64,000 bases of DNA from Kingdonia uniflora (Eukaryota; Streptophyta; Magnoliopsida; Ranunculales; Circaeasteraceae). Position numbers and translations under genes: made by a program. Under the pieces are notes generated by a model, which searched no databases, was not told where the DNA came from, and was given only the letters and a program-made list of their open reading frames with translations. Each line of letters begins with the position of its first letter. Within the stretch, counting starts at the first letter, position 1. Positions 28,401 through 38,410 of this stretch are shown piece after piece. Where the stretch lies: positions 868,001 to 932,000 of the forward strand of contig JACGCM010002537.1 in NCBI GenBank assembly GCA_014058105.1, in the 5' to 3' direction.

Positions 28401-31400
28401 AGAGTGCACTGAAAGGCAAAATAACCCCAAGAGGGTCTCACATGTTCCTGTAAACTTCCTCCAGGATGATATGATTATATGAATCTTATTAATAAGTAAT
28501 AACCCATCCATGCAGGTGAAATACAGTTGTAATACAACTCAAGATCATCAGTTGGTTAGAGGAATCCCAATCTATTCAATCAGTGAAGTCCTAGATAAGA
28601 TCGTGTCTGGAGCTAAGGGTCCAGTTTCACTCATAAATGGAGTCAAAAGGCCAATGCCTCTTCTTAGAGTTTTGGAGGCTGAACTTTATCCTACTTTGCT
28701 GTCCAAGGCTAGGAGCTACGGATTAAGTGATGAGTGGGTCAAAGTATGGTTTCTTCCTATTCTTTTCTCTCTTGATTGTTTTCGTGATTTATAAAGCTTA
28801 GATAACTTGTGTAGAAATCTTGTTCTAGTTTGTATGTCTTGTAAGTTTGTCGAAAGGAATGTTCTTAGTATTACTATAGAAGTGTCTCTTATATGTAGTA
28901 ATGATTTTCAGAGAATGATAAACACCTCAGAAAGCTTAAAGCTCTCATCTGGAATTCATATTGGCTACAAGATTAACTCGATAACTTCAAAACATGAAGT
29001 GTAAAAATAAATCTGTTATTGCCAATGTCGCTGCAAAAAATGTGTCATCAACATGTCCTAGTCATCAAAGAACTAAAAGAAACAAATGCCGAGTACTGTA
29101 AATGTGGCTTTGCCAGATGCAGACATGTATTTGCAACGCATTTTTTTTTGTTCCACAAAGAAGACACAAATGATCTTGAGTCGTTGCTACATATAGGAGA
29201 CAAATGATCCACATGCCTCTTCGTCTTAATTGATCTTTAGTCATTGCTCACCCTCAATAAAAAAAACAACTTTGGATGAAATATCTTTCTTCCAAACCAA
29301 ATGTCTAAGGAAGCCCTCGACTCGATACTTACCTCTTGTGCTTCTAGCTCCTTATCAAACAAAAGTATAAATTTAGCTTATAGATGTTTACAGAAGCAAT
29401 AGAGGAAAATTGAACAACAAAAATTTGAAAATAGAGCACATACAATTATCATGTAGCATGGTCGATTTGATCTTCTATAAATGTTTAAGAAAGAAATGAA
29501 GCACAAAAATCAGATAAAGACCACATGTTAACACTTAACATGTAGCAAAGGTGATTCAATCTTTGAGCAGCAGCAAGAGATTAATCGTAATGAAATAAAA
29601 TTGACTGTTTTGCATTTTTTGTTATCATTTTTTGTTGGTTAGTAGTAATAGAAGAACTTATCACAATTTCAAACATTTTATTTTAATTCGTCTGAATCTG
29701 TTTCCTAGGATACTACACCTTGAATGTTTCCAGCAAACTTTTTTTTTTCTTTGTTCAAGCAAAAGAAATCTTCTAAGTTAAATCTGTACATCCGTGCCAA
29801 ATATTTGTGCTAGTGTTAATAATCCATTTGAATAATCTTATGTAGGCTCTTGTGAGGAAGGATCCGTTAAGACGCCATGTTTTACGGGTTAAAAGTTGCT
29901 TTGCTGGATCAAAAGCGGAGCTCCTACTACAACAAGGTGACATGATTCTAGCCATTAAAAAAGAGCCCATTACTTGCTTCCGTGACATAGAAAAGGCTTG
30001 TCAAGAGCTAGATATGTCTGATGACAGTGTGGGTGAACTTAATATGACTATTTTCCGTCAGGTGAATGAAATTGGCCTTCCACTTTTATGTGTCTCCTCA
30101 TTTTCACACTTCATAGTTTCTTAATATGTACCAATTAACCTTTAATTTGGCAGGGTCAAGAAATTGAGCTCCTTGTAGGAACTGATCTAAGAGACGGCAA
30201 CGGCACAACACATATGGTGAACTGGTGTGGATGTATTGTTCAGGATTCTCACACAGCAGTGCGTTTGTTGGGATTTCTTCCCGAAGAAGGGCATGGTGTG
30301 TACGTGGCAAGGTGAGAATCCTGCTTGCTATGTAACTTAAGTAAAATAAAAATGAATACCAGCACCGGTTCGTTGTTAAAGCCTCCTTTTAACGTCAAAT
30401 CTTTTGAAGTTCTAGATCATAGTGAACAATCGTATAATGATTTCACCTAATACTTGTCTAGATATAATTTTATGTTTGTGGCCATTATATCAGTGGGCTT
30501 GGGTCATGGCTGTTTCTTGGCCTTCAAATTACCCGAAATTTGAGGGTCAGGCATAATAATGTTAAGGCTGGGGGGGGGGGGGGGGGGGGGGGGGGGGTGC
30601 AATACATAAGAACTTTTGTAGATCCTCCAAATGATCAATGAAAATTGGTGGATGTATGATTCTGACTGATAGATATGCCATTTCTGTGAATTGACGAATG
30701 TCAAGTGTTGGAAATATCATAAAAAATGGATACACTACAAATTATATCACGGTATATTCTTATGTATCATGGTTTGCTGTGGTATATTTAACTTTCATTT
30801 TGTGTAGGAAATGTATTTTGTGTCGTATCAAACATTGTGTCCCTTGTGACGTCTTTAGCAGTCAATACTTCCCCTAACTTACAAATAGATTTATCATAAA
30901 AACTAATATTTTTGATATTATTGCCCCTATATAGCTGCCTAGAAATCAACATTTTTTACCATGATCATAAGGTACGAGTAACAGTTCTTGCTGATTATTT
31001 GTTGTGAAATTACCATTTTATAGATGCCAAAACTCGTGCTTATGGGAAACTGGGGAATAAAATTCTTAGACTGACAACTTTTGTTTTAATCATCACTTTC
31101 TTTGTCTCTGTTACATTGAATGTTTAATGTATAATCTTTGTAATTACAGATGGGATCATGGGAGTCCGGCAAATAGATATGGCCTCTATGCTCTCCACTG
31201 GATTATTGAGATCAATGGAAAACTAACTCCTGATCTGGAGTCCTTTGTTGAAGTGGTAAAGGTATGCTATGTTTCCTTTGTATTCCCAAGTTATCGTAGT
31301 ACATCTATTACTGTATAAACCAGTGATGTTCTACATACAAATGCAAAACAAAGTAAACTTTAATTTACACATTTTCCAACCTTTTCCTTTTTTTTGGGTC

Positions 31401-31424
31401 CCGGTAGTTCTTTCATCTTCCCGT

Positions 31425-31490
<66 letters not shown>

Positions 31491-33881
31491 ATAATTATTT
31501 CCTCTCTAAAGAAAACATAAGGATCCTATCAAGCAAGCCCAACAACTGTGAAAACACCATCCAAAGACATTATTTTATGACGAAGAGTACCAACGATTGG
31601 CCAATGTAGAAATCGTTGTTTTTAATACCCTAAAACACTATTCACTGACCTAGTAATAACTAGGGCCTGTAACTCGTGTCGGGTCGGCCGGGGTTCACCC
31701 CTGGATCGATCCGACCTGAGAACTCCGGTTACACTTTTTCAACCTGGACTGAACCCTTCCAACCCTTTCCGAAACCTCACCGAAACCTGGAACCGGAAAA
31801 TGGCCTGGTCCAGCCCGGTTTTCCGGACGTTCAGGTTTTGTTTCCTCTCCTCCCAAAACGAAAAAACCCTTTGATCAACGACGTAAAAAAGTCCCCTCCA
31901 CCCTCTCCCCCGATTTCGGTAATTAAGTAAACATCCATCACATCACGCCCAACAACCCCGAAATCAACACCACATGAAAAGCCCCAAAATTGAAATAGCC
32001 AAAACCCCCCCCCCCCACCCCCCCCCCCACCCCCCCTCCCTTGAACCCGAACTTGAAACCGGAATGGCCTGGTCCCCGGCCGGGTTCCGGAGGTCCAAGG
32101 TTTTTTGTGGTTTTCTCTCCTCCCCAACGAAAACGTTTTGATCAAACGACGAAAAAATTCTCCACCCATCTCCCCGATTCGGTATTATTAAAACCATCAT
32201 CCCATCAATCCCAAAACCCTAAAAATCAACACCACAGAAAGCCCCAAAATGGAAATAAAATAACCCCACCCCCCCCCCCCCCCCACCCCCCCCCCCCCCC
32301 CCCCCCCAAATAAACCATCATCACAAACTTCATCGCTAGACCCTTGGCCATAAAAGCATCATTGCTTGAAGAATTAACCGCGAGTTAGAGGACGATATTT
32401 TATGATGAGGGGAGACCGTGGAGATTGTATTTTGAATCTTTAATGCCGATGCGATGGCGATTTCTTAAGATCTAATAGAGAGAGAAAGAGGTGGAAGCTC
32501 GGTGGTGGAAAATAGAGAGAGAGGAGGCGAGGACTGTTTGCCTGGAGACTTGAGTTTCAACTTAATTTATCCTAAACCGGTTTGGGTTTGGTCGGGTAAC
32601 CCGAGGTCTAAGCAAAACCCGAACCGCAGACATCCGGGTTACAAAACTTAAAACCGAAACCGAACCGACTGTCGCTTAGAACCGTACCGAAACGGCCGGA
32701 TCGGATTCTTGAGTTCACTGGTTTGTTGTACAACCCTAGTAATAATTGTTTATTAACTCCAAAAGGACTGTTCATTGAGTCATGCAAAGTTGTTCACAAA
32801 CCCAGGCAACACGGAAAATACTAAAACAAGGTTTTTTTCCCCGGAAACAAATGGGAAAATTAAAAAACAGGGAAATGATTAATGGAAACAAAATTGAACA
32901 CGATAGAGAAATAAATGAAAAATTGTAAACATAATTTAGTAATTTTTTTTTTTTGGTATTCTAGAATAGAAGTTGTGGTTTGCTGGCTCAAAAGAGAAGT
33001 CTTTTATCTATCGTGAAAAATGCGGGGACATATTTTGTTCCCTGATGCCATATAGTGAAACAAGAAATAATACTTTGTATTACTAACTTCATAGTCAAAC
33101 TATTGTACAAGTCCTATAACTATTTACAGATTCAGGTAACATAATGTATCTTGCACCTAGTCTAATGTGATGCAGTGTGACTGACTACATTGTAACTTAG
33201 GTGCATCTCATAGTATTTTCTCTACCGTAAATCATGCTGTTATATTTCTTATGATGATATAGGATGAAAACTTGAGTGACCCTAAAATTATTATGGTGTC
33301 TATCACTTTGCATTGAGCTGTCAAGACGTCAATTGGAATTGTTTCTTGAAGTGAATGGTGTTTGTAACTAAATAATACAACGTTCAAACACCCTACTGTT
33401 TGTAGTTTGTCCAATGAAAACTTTGTTTCATTTGTTTTTGGAACTGAAAACCCAACCAAATATCATTTTTAGTGGAGGTTTCCCTTGGTTCTATGTGATA
33501 TTTGACAACTTTTAGTTTTACTATCCCAAACCCAATTAGAATAACTTAAACTTTGACTCTAAATTTGGGTTAATTGCCAACGGATCATCCAGACATTCTT
33601 TGGGACTATGATCATTGTGCAATTTCTTTGTTTTTGGTTGATAAATGTTGATAAGGGATTTGGTTTTATAAGTTACTTCCATATTATTCTTAATCTCAAT
33701 AATGAAAAAACAGGGATTAGAGCATGGAGAATTTGTCAGGGTAAAGACTGTCCACTTGAATGGGAAGCCAGCAGTAATGACATTAAAACAGGATCTGCAT
33801 TATTGGCCTACTTGGGAGCTCAAATTTAATTCAGAGACAGCTTCATGGCATCGCAGAACAATCAAGGGATTAGTTGGATAA
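1427..33881 (+). CDS. DEG7: DEG7/DegP7-type serine protease with PDZ domains, 5'-truncated by window edge
   Basis: Exons: 1427-1561, 2087-2145, 4546-4582, 7890-8015, 10167-10256, 10886-10951, 11140-11196, 11293-11358, 11492-11599, 14983-15063, 18314-18363, 19169-19334, 19669-20151, 21626-21808, 21887-21992, 27919-28089, 28186-28265, 28516-28743, 29846-30061, 30154-30311, 31150-31261, 33714-33881 (TAA). All junctions are GT/AG and phases agree, giving 981 residues. The order matches plant DEG7: protease domain 1 with catalytic Asp in VHDFGFF (first exon) and Ser in GGSSGSP (fourth exon); PDZ1 across 11140-11599; PDZ2 across 18314-19334; an acidic linker in 19669-20151; a second, decayed protease domain from 21626 to 28743; then PDZ-like repeats to the end. 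Arabidopsis DEG7 is about 1,100 residues and is reported as a stromal protease acting in photosystem II repair. The N-terminus with the catalytic His is therefore upstream of base 1. No stop or frameshift is seen, so the gene looks functional. Introns reach 5.9 kb. The 161-codon linker exon is the least conserved part. Confidence 0.93.
3020..3960 (+). mobile_element. LINE remnant (3' part of pol) in DEG7 intron
   Basis: Conceptual translation on the + strand gives pieces typical of the C-terminal end of plant non-LTR retrotransposon pol: a zf-RVT-like stretch near 3500-3650, then a tail with [17 protein letters not shown] (about 3800-3850). Many stops and frameshifts, so it is old. It lies in sense orientation in the intron 2146-4545. 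Further upstream (about 2815-2990) the intron holds an odd run of TGCGAC/GTTGCATT-like words; the rest is featureless AT-rich DNA. Confidence 0.6.
4583..7889. other. DEG7 intron, probable decayed transposon sequence, unresolved
   Basis: About 5880-7430 is richer in G and has short open segments on the + strand, which suggests decayed retroelement coding DNA, but no domain can be named. A short GA run sits at about 5655-5672. No RNA gene or exon is seen before the catalytic-Ser exon at 7890. Confidence 0.35.
8750..9030 (-). mobile_element. LINE zf-RVT fragment in DEG7 intron
   Basis: The minus-strand translation gives [15 protein letters not shown], the zinc-binding reverse-transcriptase-associated motif (DHLLIHC type) of plant LINEs, followed by decayed sequence. 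It lies in the intron 8016-10166, antisense to the gene. The remainder of this intron shows nothing recognisable. Confidence 0.55.
11780..12231 (+). mobile_element. Solo LTR related to the gypsy element at 41608-47082
   Basis: It starts TGATCCAGGAGGATCT, the same start as the LTRs at 41608 and 46664. It shares the GGGCAAGGCTAGGCAA block, a TATAAAAG box (about 12064), the block around AGCAATTGAAGCTC and the CTCAATTCG...TTGTGGA end. No internal coding region or second LTR is nearby, so it is a solo LTR, probably left by LTR-LTR recombination. CTATT occurs at 11775-11779 and 12232-12236 and may be the target duplication, though this puts the end about 10 bases past the last homology. Its U3 carries six TTCGAA-type palindromes that the 41-kb copy lacks. 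Confidence 0.75.
12660..14560 (+). mobile_element. Degenerate LINE with reverse transcriptase remnants
   Basis: In the intron 11600-14982, sense strand. Fragments in the order expected of plant LINE pol: [14 protein letters not shown] (about 12730), [13 protein letters not shown] (about 12894), [17 protein letters not shown] (about 13083), [10 protein letters not shown] (about 13204, in place of the FADD-type catalytic motif) and, at about 14356-14550, a zf-RVT segment with [15 protein letters not shown]. Many stops and shifts; the catalytic Asp pair is altered (PYD), so it is inactive. Confidence 0.75.
14757..14935 (-). repeat. tRNA-derived SINE copy
   Basis: On the minus strand the head reads GGTGCAATGGTTAGGAC (box A-like) and AGGTCCTAGGATC (box B-like). 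The body ends GGGCGAGTGGTGACAAATTA. Body words are shared with the array at 39.1-40.3 kb (for example CTTTGTAACGGG and the GGGCGAGT..TGACAAATTAT block), so both belong to one family. It sits just before the exon at 14983. Confidence 0.6.
15470..18150 (-). repeat. Direct-repeat-flanked insert (possible non-autonomous LTR-like element)
   Basis: About 15555-15680 and 18025-18145 are diverged direct repeats (CTCAGAC.., TTGCAGTTCTCGCCCTGAAC versus CTGCAGTCCTTGCCCTGAAC, TGCTCGGTCGCAA). The DNA between has several minus-strand open segments (16193-16423, 16929-17195, 17165-17362) with no motif I recognise. It fills most of the intron 15064-18313. Clean ends and target duplications were not found, so the element class is uncertain. 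Confidence 0.4.
15900..16020 (-). repeat. tRNA-derived SINE head
   Basis: The minus strand reads CTTGGTAGGGCTAATGCTTG (box A region) then AAGAGGTCCTGGGATCAAC (box B region). A sister copy lies at 38889-38950 on the + strand with the shared core CTTGGAAAACTAAGAGGTC. Neither can fold as an intact tRNA. Confidence 0.55.
18364..19168. other. DEG7 intron, nothing recognised
   Basis: AT-rich spacer between the PDZ2 exons. It ends with a standard acceptor (TTGCAG). No repeat or coding remnant is apparent. Confidence 0.6.
20152..21625. other. DEG7 intron with short degenerate TTCGAAA-type repeats
   Basis: At about 20354-20480 there are repeated words of the type TTTCGAAA/TTCCGAAAC/TTTTGAAAC spaced about 20-30 bases. 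The stretch 21030-21390 is open on the minus strand but purine/pyrimidine-skewed and without domain content. No exon or RNA gene. Confidence 0.45.
23285..23380 (-). repeat. tRNA-like SINE fragment
   Basis: The minus strand begins GGATCTTTAGCTCAAATGG, continues TAGAGTGCTTAGG, an A box of tRNA type, followed by a poor B box (ATCTCGAGTGATTGC). No intact anticodon arm or acceptor pairing, so this is a SINE or tRNA relic, not a tRNA gene. Confidence 0.45.
24409..24544. repeat. 68-bp tandem duplication
   Basis: Two nearly identical units, 24409-24476 and 24477-24544, each starting TACCAAACGAG and ending GATTAACTCGATTGGGAT. Only a few differences (GAGAGTG versus GAGTGTG; CCTTT versus CTTTT), so it is recent. 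Confidence 0.85.
25058..25712. mobile_element. MITE-like element with degenerate terminal inverted repeats
   Basis: The left end GCGGATCCAGG..CAGTGAGGGTGGGC and the reverse complement of the right end (CCAGTGGCGGATGCAC..CAGGGTGGGC) match imperfectly over about 35 bases. The interior is AT-rich with no ORF of note. No clean target duplication was found, so the superfamily is open. Confidence 0.4.
28744..29845. other. DEG7 intron, nothing recognised
   Basis: AT-rich spacer with poly-T runs between the last exon of the second protease domain and the first exon of the C-terminal PDZ region. No repeats or coding remnants identified. Confidence 0.55.
30570..30597 (+). repeat. Poly-G homopolymer (28 G)
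   Basis: An uninterrupted G run in the intron 30312-31149. Either a strong G-quadruplex-forming tract or an assembly artefact. The surrounding intron shows nothing else. Confidence 0.8.
31425..31489 (+). repeat. Poly-G tract, 32 G + T + 32 G
   Basis: Two 32-base G runs separated by one T, in the last DEG7 intron (31262-33713). It generates spurious poly-Gly reading frames. See findings for the artefact question. Confidence 0.8.
31661..32738. mobile_element. hAT-type MITE, 1078 bp, with target duplication
   Basis: Ends: TAGGGCCTGTAACTCG on the left and, reverse-complemented, TAGGGTTGTACAACA on the right, the TAGGG.TGTA pattern of plant hAT elements. It is flanked by GTAATAAC (31653-31660) and GTAATAAT (32739-32746), an 8-bp target duplication with one mismatch. 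The subterminal DNA is dense in GGGTCGG/CCGGTT words. The interior holds two diverged units (about 31770-32040 and 32041-32310), each ending in a poly-C tract. No transposase is encoded. Confidence 0.75.
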
Positions 33882-36011
33882 ATTGAAGTTTACAGATTTG
33901 TGGTGTTTCTCCCGTGGAAGGCAGCACCTGTTTGAAGTCATTGCTATAACTATCATACTTAGGAGAGCCAGTACTGACTGAAAAACAATGTAGTCTACTT
34001 CTGTTGTACAGCACATGATAGTATCCCTGTTATGCCAACAAGTATGTACGAATCTAATTATTACATTGACGTTAAACTTTAATGCAAAAAAACTTTATCA
34101 TCCTTTTGGGCTTTGCTATTTATATATATCTTTTGCCTTAGTTATTTATTGCTAGAGTTTTAATCTTTTTCATTGTCTCCACATCTACATTTTCTTGATG
34201 AGCTGCGCATTGGTTGTAATTCCGATGATACAGATCTCGCCAAGACTGCCTCTATGTTCAGGAACTAATCTTCACTGCCACTGACAGACAACGAACTACG
34301 AAGATAATCATGTAAGATCCTTTGACTACTATGTGGAAATAAATAATCTTCACAAGGCCACAGCTTTGCACAGGATAAATTGAGAGAGGTCTAACACAGT
34401 CAGACGTCATCTGACCGGAAATACCAGCTTACCACAAGAGGTTCCAAATCAGACTTTTCTTGACGATGATGATTTGGTCATCTATTACTGTTAGGGTTTA
34501 ATGCAGATCAAGCAACTATGAAGGAGGGTTAAAACCATGCCCTTAAATAACACAAATGTTCTCAAAATTAATTTATCGGCTTCAAGGTGTTATATCTGAA
34601 TATAACACACACAAGATCCTAGTAGTAAGAAAAACTCTAGTCTCTATTAATAATGGACGGGAAAGCGACATGAATTTGCATTTATCTCTCTAAGTCCTAT
34701 ACCCAAGTGAGAACTGAGGAGAGAATTTGAGGGAGCAGTCATCGGAGAGTGACGCCACCTCCATTGATTATCCTCAGAAAAGCTAAAAGTACAAGTGGTC
34801 CCTTTCGCGAACACGAACACATTTATCGAACATGTGCACACATACACGTGCCCACGGGTACACCTCGAGATGGCATGTTATTGTATGAACATAAGGAACC
34901 ACATAGGAGCCCACTATTTTTTGGGTGATAAGCTCATTATTTCTCAAATGAAAATGACTACTATTGACTTTAATTTGGGTATCTTATCAACACTTTTATT
35001 TGTTAGGTATTGTCAATGCATGAAGGTGGTAGGGATAAAGAGAGTCTAGTTGTTATCATATTTAGAGACAATCTTTCTCCTTAGAAGAAAAAAACTAAAT
35101 GAGAAACAACAAAGAGCTTTGGAGACACTTTCTATCATCCACAACATCAGTCTAAATCCCGTTCCTGTGATTACATTCTGATGTATAGAAACACTTGTTT
35201 GACAACGGCTACTTAAATTATAGTCCCAAATCCTTAAGATGCTCTAAATGAGTAACTACAAACTCATATAGACAAAACTTTGCAATCATACAAACCAAAC
35301 AGTAAGAAGAACACATGGGATAGAGTATGGGCATCCCATATGATTATGAGCTGTATTATGTACTAAGACTAAATTGCAACCATACCCCATCTTTTGTTCT
35401 CCATAAAAACACAACACATACTGATGCAACATAAGATTCGAACCATGCATGCACTTATAGTTGTCGACATAACACGATTGATTGGGGTGGGGGTCGACAT
35501 CAGAAAATTTGGTTAAGTATTAGATTGTGCGTGTCTTTTTTGTTTGTCAATCATCGAGGTGATACCCACGGAGAAGAAGAAAGCAATTCTTTTGATAGCA
35601 GAATTAAAAAGTTGCTACAAAAAAAAGCAATTCTTTCGAAAGATTTTTTTGGCAGAATTAAAAAGTTGCTACAAAAAAATGAGAAGAAAATCGTTTTCCT
35701 GAACACGACAGAGAAACTTTTCGTAATGCACAGGGAAGATGTCGTGCGTTATGATTGAGAATTATAGTGAACGATAATCAATGACCATATGAAATAAGTT
35801 CAACGTGAATAATAGTGAATGACGACATGCAACAGGAAGTTTCTTTTATTATGAAACGAGTTCGACAGACGACAGACAACGGGACAAGTTCATCTAACCT
35901 AATTTGCCCATTTCATGGGTGGCTAGTTACATATACGCACCCTTCTAAAGAAGGAAGACTACATGTTGCCACAGAGAAACCTCTAACACCAAGTTGCGGT
36001 TGAGCCAGTTT
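33882..36011. other. Intergenic, DEG7 3' flank to MFT 3' flank (convergent)
   Basis: It holds the likely 3' UTRs of both genes; an AATAAA lies near 34340 on the + strand but its use is unproven. At 35581-35690 a GCAATTCTTT..GCAGAATTAAAAAGTTGC unit is present twice in tandem. Otherwise no gene, RNA or transposon end recognised. Confidence 0.5.
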
Positions 36012-38203
36012 TCAGCGTCTTCTGTTCATTGGCTCCTTCTGAGCATTGAAGTAAACTGTCGCAACTGTCTCAAGTCTGTGGTCAAAGGCAAACTGCCGAG
36101 TGCTGAAATTCCCGCGGCTTTGTGGTGGATTCACAAATGCCAATGGAGCACGCTGCTTGTAGAGCACCAGAATGTAGCGGTGGATACCCACTGGTGGGCG
36201 AGGGGCCATGTAGGGCAGAATCTCAGTCCCTGTAATATCAAACCCTCTATGCATCATAAAATTGCGTAAAATCTACGTATTCCCCTTCTGAGGGCCACGT
36301 TAATACCAAAAAAAGTTGTTCAATATTTAAATGCGAGCCTTCATATTATTTTGAAAATTTTCCTAGCTTTACCCTCAATTCTTATTATATTATCCTAAAG
36401 ATTTTTAGATACAAAGCCGCAGAACTAAGGAATTTAGGTATGAACTAATAAGCGTGTAATTTATAGATAACGGGCATTAATATGAAAGCAATATTATTAA
36501 GAAGCAACTCTCTTGAATTGCAAGTCCCTCGGAATGTGTCATGGGAAGAATAACACGGGAAGATAGAAGCGTCTTCACTAAGCTGATTAGTCCATGAGGA
36601 AGATAATTAAACATCTTGATAACTTCTCTAGGTTTCTCTAAGGATTTTTTTTTCCAACGGATTAAAATGAGGAGTGATCAACAAGGATTTGATAAAATTT
36701 ATAGAAAATGATGTACCACTATGATAGTTGCACAAGAAAATAGTTGTATTGTTATCTACTCTACCCTTAAAGCGATTTCACTATCCCTTCTATGATCTCA
36801 AAAAAAGTAAACTAAAAATGAAAATGGATGTCTACCTCTACCCTTCAAAAATAAAAGCTAATATAGTTTAGCCCTTCCTGGTAACTAAGATCTAAAATTG
36901 CAGGGCTATAATTATGCACTAAGGAGGGGTCTAACACACTAACAACATGCGATGAAGATTGTTGTTTGTGCTTTGATCAAATCCAACTAGGACAAAATTG
37001 TAGGAGCATGAGCTCACAAACCTAGGAACATAACAAATTATAATAAGTGGCTCTGTTGAGCTCGTGAAAAACCTGTCCGTAACGACCATGGTAGACTAAA
37101 GTAACTAGGGGTAAGACCATGGACAATCAGTAATATATAGTCTGGGACTTGGACTTAGGCGTACGACTTCCAGCCCCGGACGACCTCCGCTTGAAAAATG
37201 TGATTAGGGGTGAGACCAAAGACATGCAGCTAGTTAGGGGTTTGAATTTAGGCGTAGGACTTCCGGCCAAGCCCTACCTAAGCTGATACAAGGATGTACA
37301 GCCACCTGATAACTGTGAAAACATTTCTAAGGGATGCTGTAGCAGAACATTCCGTTCTGACGAAGACACGTAAACAAATTCCTAGGGTTTCTACCTAATT
37401 CCTACAAATAAAAAAGAAGGGGAACCCTCTTCTTGATCTCCAGAGAGACCTAACCCCCAGGGAGAGCAAGAAATCCCTCAGAGGAGTAGAGTTATATACC
37501 CTTCTCTGGTTATCTATGCAAACTCAGACCACCACGAGTCGAATTATTGTGGTCTCCCAAGGGAGACTACATAAATAATTTCAAAAATATTCACATAAAC
37601 TACAGAAAAACAACAACCAACCCTAATTTCATTCTCTTCTCTTCTATTAATTTTCACTTTAGTAACTAAAAAATATAGAGAAGAGATCAAACCTCGAGTT
37701 GGGTTTGTGCCTCCTGGGATATCAGTCACAATCCTGAAATACACAGAAAAAAACAAAAAACAAAAAAACAATCATAATTTTGTACTCTCGACTAGTACCT
37801 CAAAACAACAAAATATTGAAAGAGAGAGAGGGGTGGACTAATAGTTCCTACCAATGCACCCACTGGCGCAAGCTAGGCTCACTAGGGCTCGGCGCATCAG
37901 GATCAGTCATGACCTGCAACAAAAACCATGACATGCATCTTAATCTCTGAGGGAGAGAGAGAGAGAGAGAGAGAGAGGAGGAAACATTACCAGGGTATAG
38001 AACTGGTCTGAATAGCCACCTATATGGACCCTAGGGTTCTCAACACACATAGAAGGCTTGAGTTCACAACCATTAGTGACATGCTTAGTGCCATAAGTCA
38101 CAGACATGTTCACACTAGGCACAAACAAATCCACCACATCTCCAATCACTCTTCCCACCACAAGAGGATCAGCAGATGAGACTGAGGTCACTGAGCTAAC
38201 CAT
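36012..38203 (-). CDS. MFT: MOTHER OF FT AND TFL1-like PEBP protein, complete
   Basis: Four exons, minus strand: 38203-37991 (213 bp), 37913-37852 (62 bp), 37733-37693 (41 bp), 36229-36012 (218 bp, TGA). The 62- and 41-bp internal exons are the classic PEBP-family sizes. It encodes 177 residues. Family marks: [14 protein letters not shown] near the N-terminus, TNGCELKPS, the ligand-site motif [29 protein letters not shown] and VYFNAQKEP with RRR at the C-terminus. A Trp in RQWVHW, where FT has Tyr and TFL1 His, plus [11 protein letters not shown] and the RRR end, place it with MFT rather than FT or TFL1. MFT is known to act in seed germination and dormancy under ABA/GA control. An in-frame upstream ATG at 38356 would add 51 residues without family similarity and lies beyond the TATA box, so ATG 38203 is preferred. 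The first 11 residues (Ser-rich) are longer than in Arabidopsis MFT. Residues after TRQFAFDH ([10 protein letters not shown]) depart from the family's GLPVATVYF. Confidence 0.93.
37098..37280. repeat. Diverged tandem duplication in MFT intron 3
   Basis: Two units of about 90 bases share AGGGGT(A/G)AGACCA and TTAGGCGTA(C/G)GACTTCC(A/G)GCC. They lie in the 1.46-kb intron 36230-37692, which has no other recognised content. Confidence 0.55.
37949..37977. repeat. (GA)n microsatellite in MFT intron 1
   Basis: A GA run directly downstream of the exon 1 donor, inside the 77-bp first intron; length polymorphism here could affect splicing distance. Confidence 0.8.
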
Positions 38204-38410
38204 GATACCACTCAAACAGATGAGAAAGAAAGAAAGAGAGAGTGAGTGAGAGAGAAGAAACAAGAGGAGGTGGTATTTATAGAGGAGAGTCTCAAGGTGC
38301 ATGCTTGAGGGGGTATGAGCATGCATTATGGTAAACAAGGCTGGAGGTTCCTCCACGTGTATGTTTTTTAGAGAAATGGCATTTTTTCTTTCTAGTTTGA
38401 TGACACGTGT
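38204..38410 (-). promoter_or_regulatory. MFT upstream region: TATA box, G-boxes, RY motifs
   Basis: TATA box CTATAAATA at 38274-38282 (minus strand), about 70 bases before the start codon. A GA/CT-rich 5' leader lies between. CACGTG G-boxes at 38354-38359 and 38404-38409, both within ACGTGT ABRE-like contexts. RY-type CATGCA at 38298-38303 (minus) and 38320-38325. This combination matches known ABI5 (G-box) and ABI3/B3 (RY) control of MFT in Arabidopsis seeds; use here is inferred. Confidence 0.65.

Noticed and set aside
30504..30704. Pro-rich minus-strand ORF
   Set aside because: Translation of the 28-G run; intronic.
31269..31609. Poly-Gly reading frames on the + strand
   Set aside because: They are translations of the poly-G tract inside a DEG7 intron; no start context, splice support or domain.
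31831..32313. Gly- and Pro-rich reading frames on both strands
   Set aside because: Produced by the C-tracts inside the hAT MITE; both strands open because of low complexity.
38204..38356. MFT start at the upstream in-frame ATG (38356)
   Set aside because: It adds 51 residues with no family similarity, and the ATG lies upstream of the TATA box.
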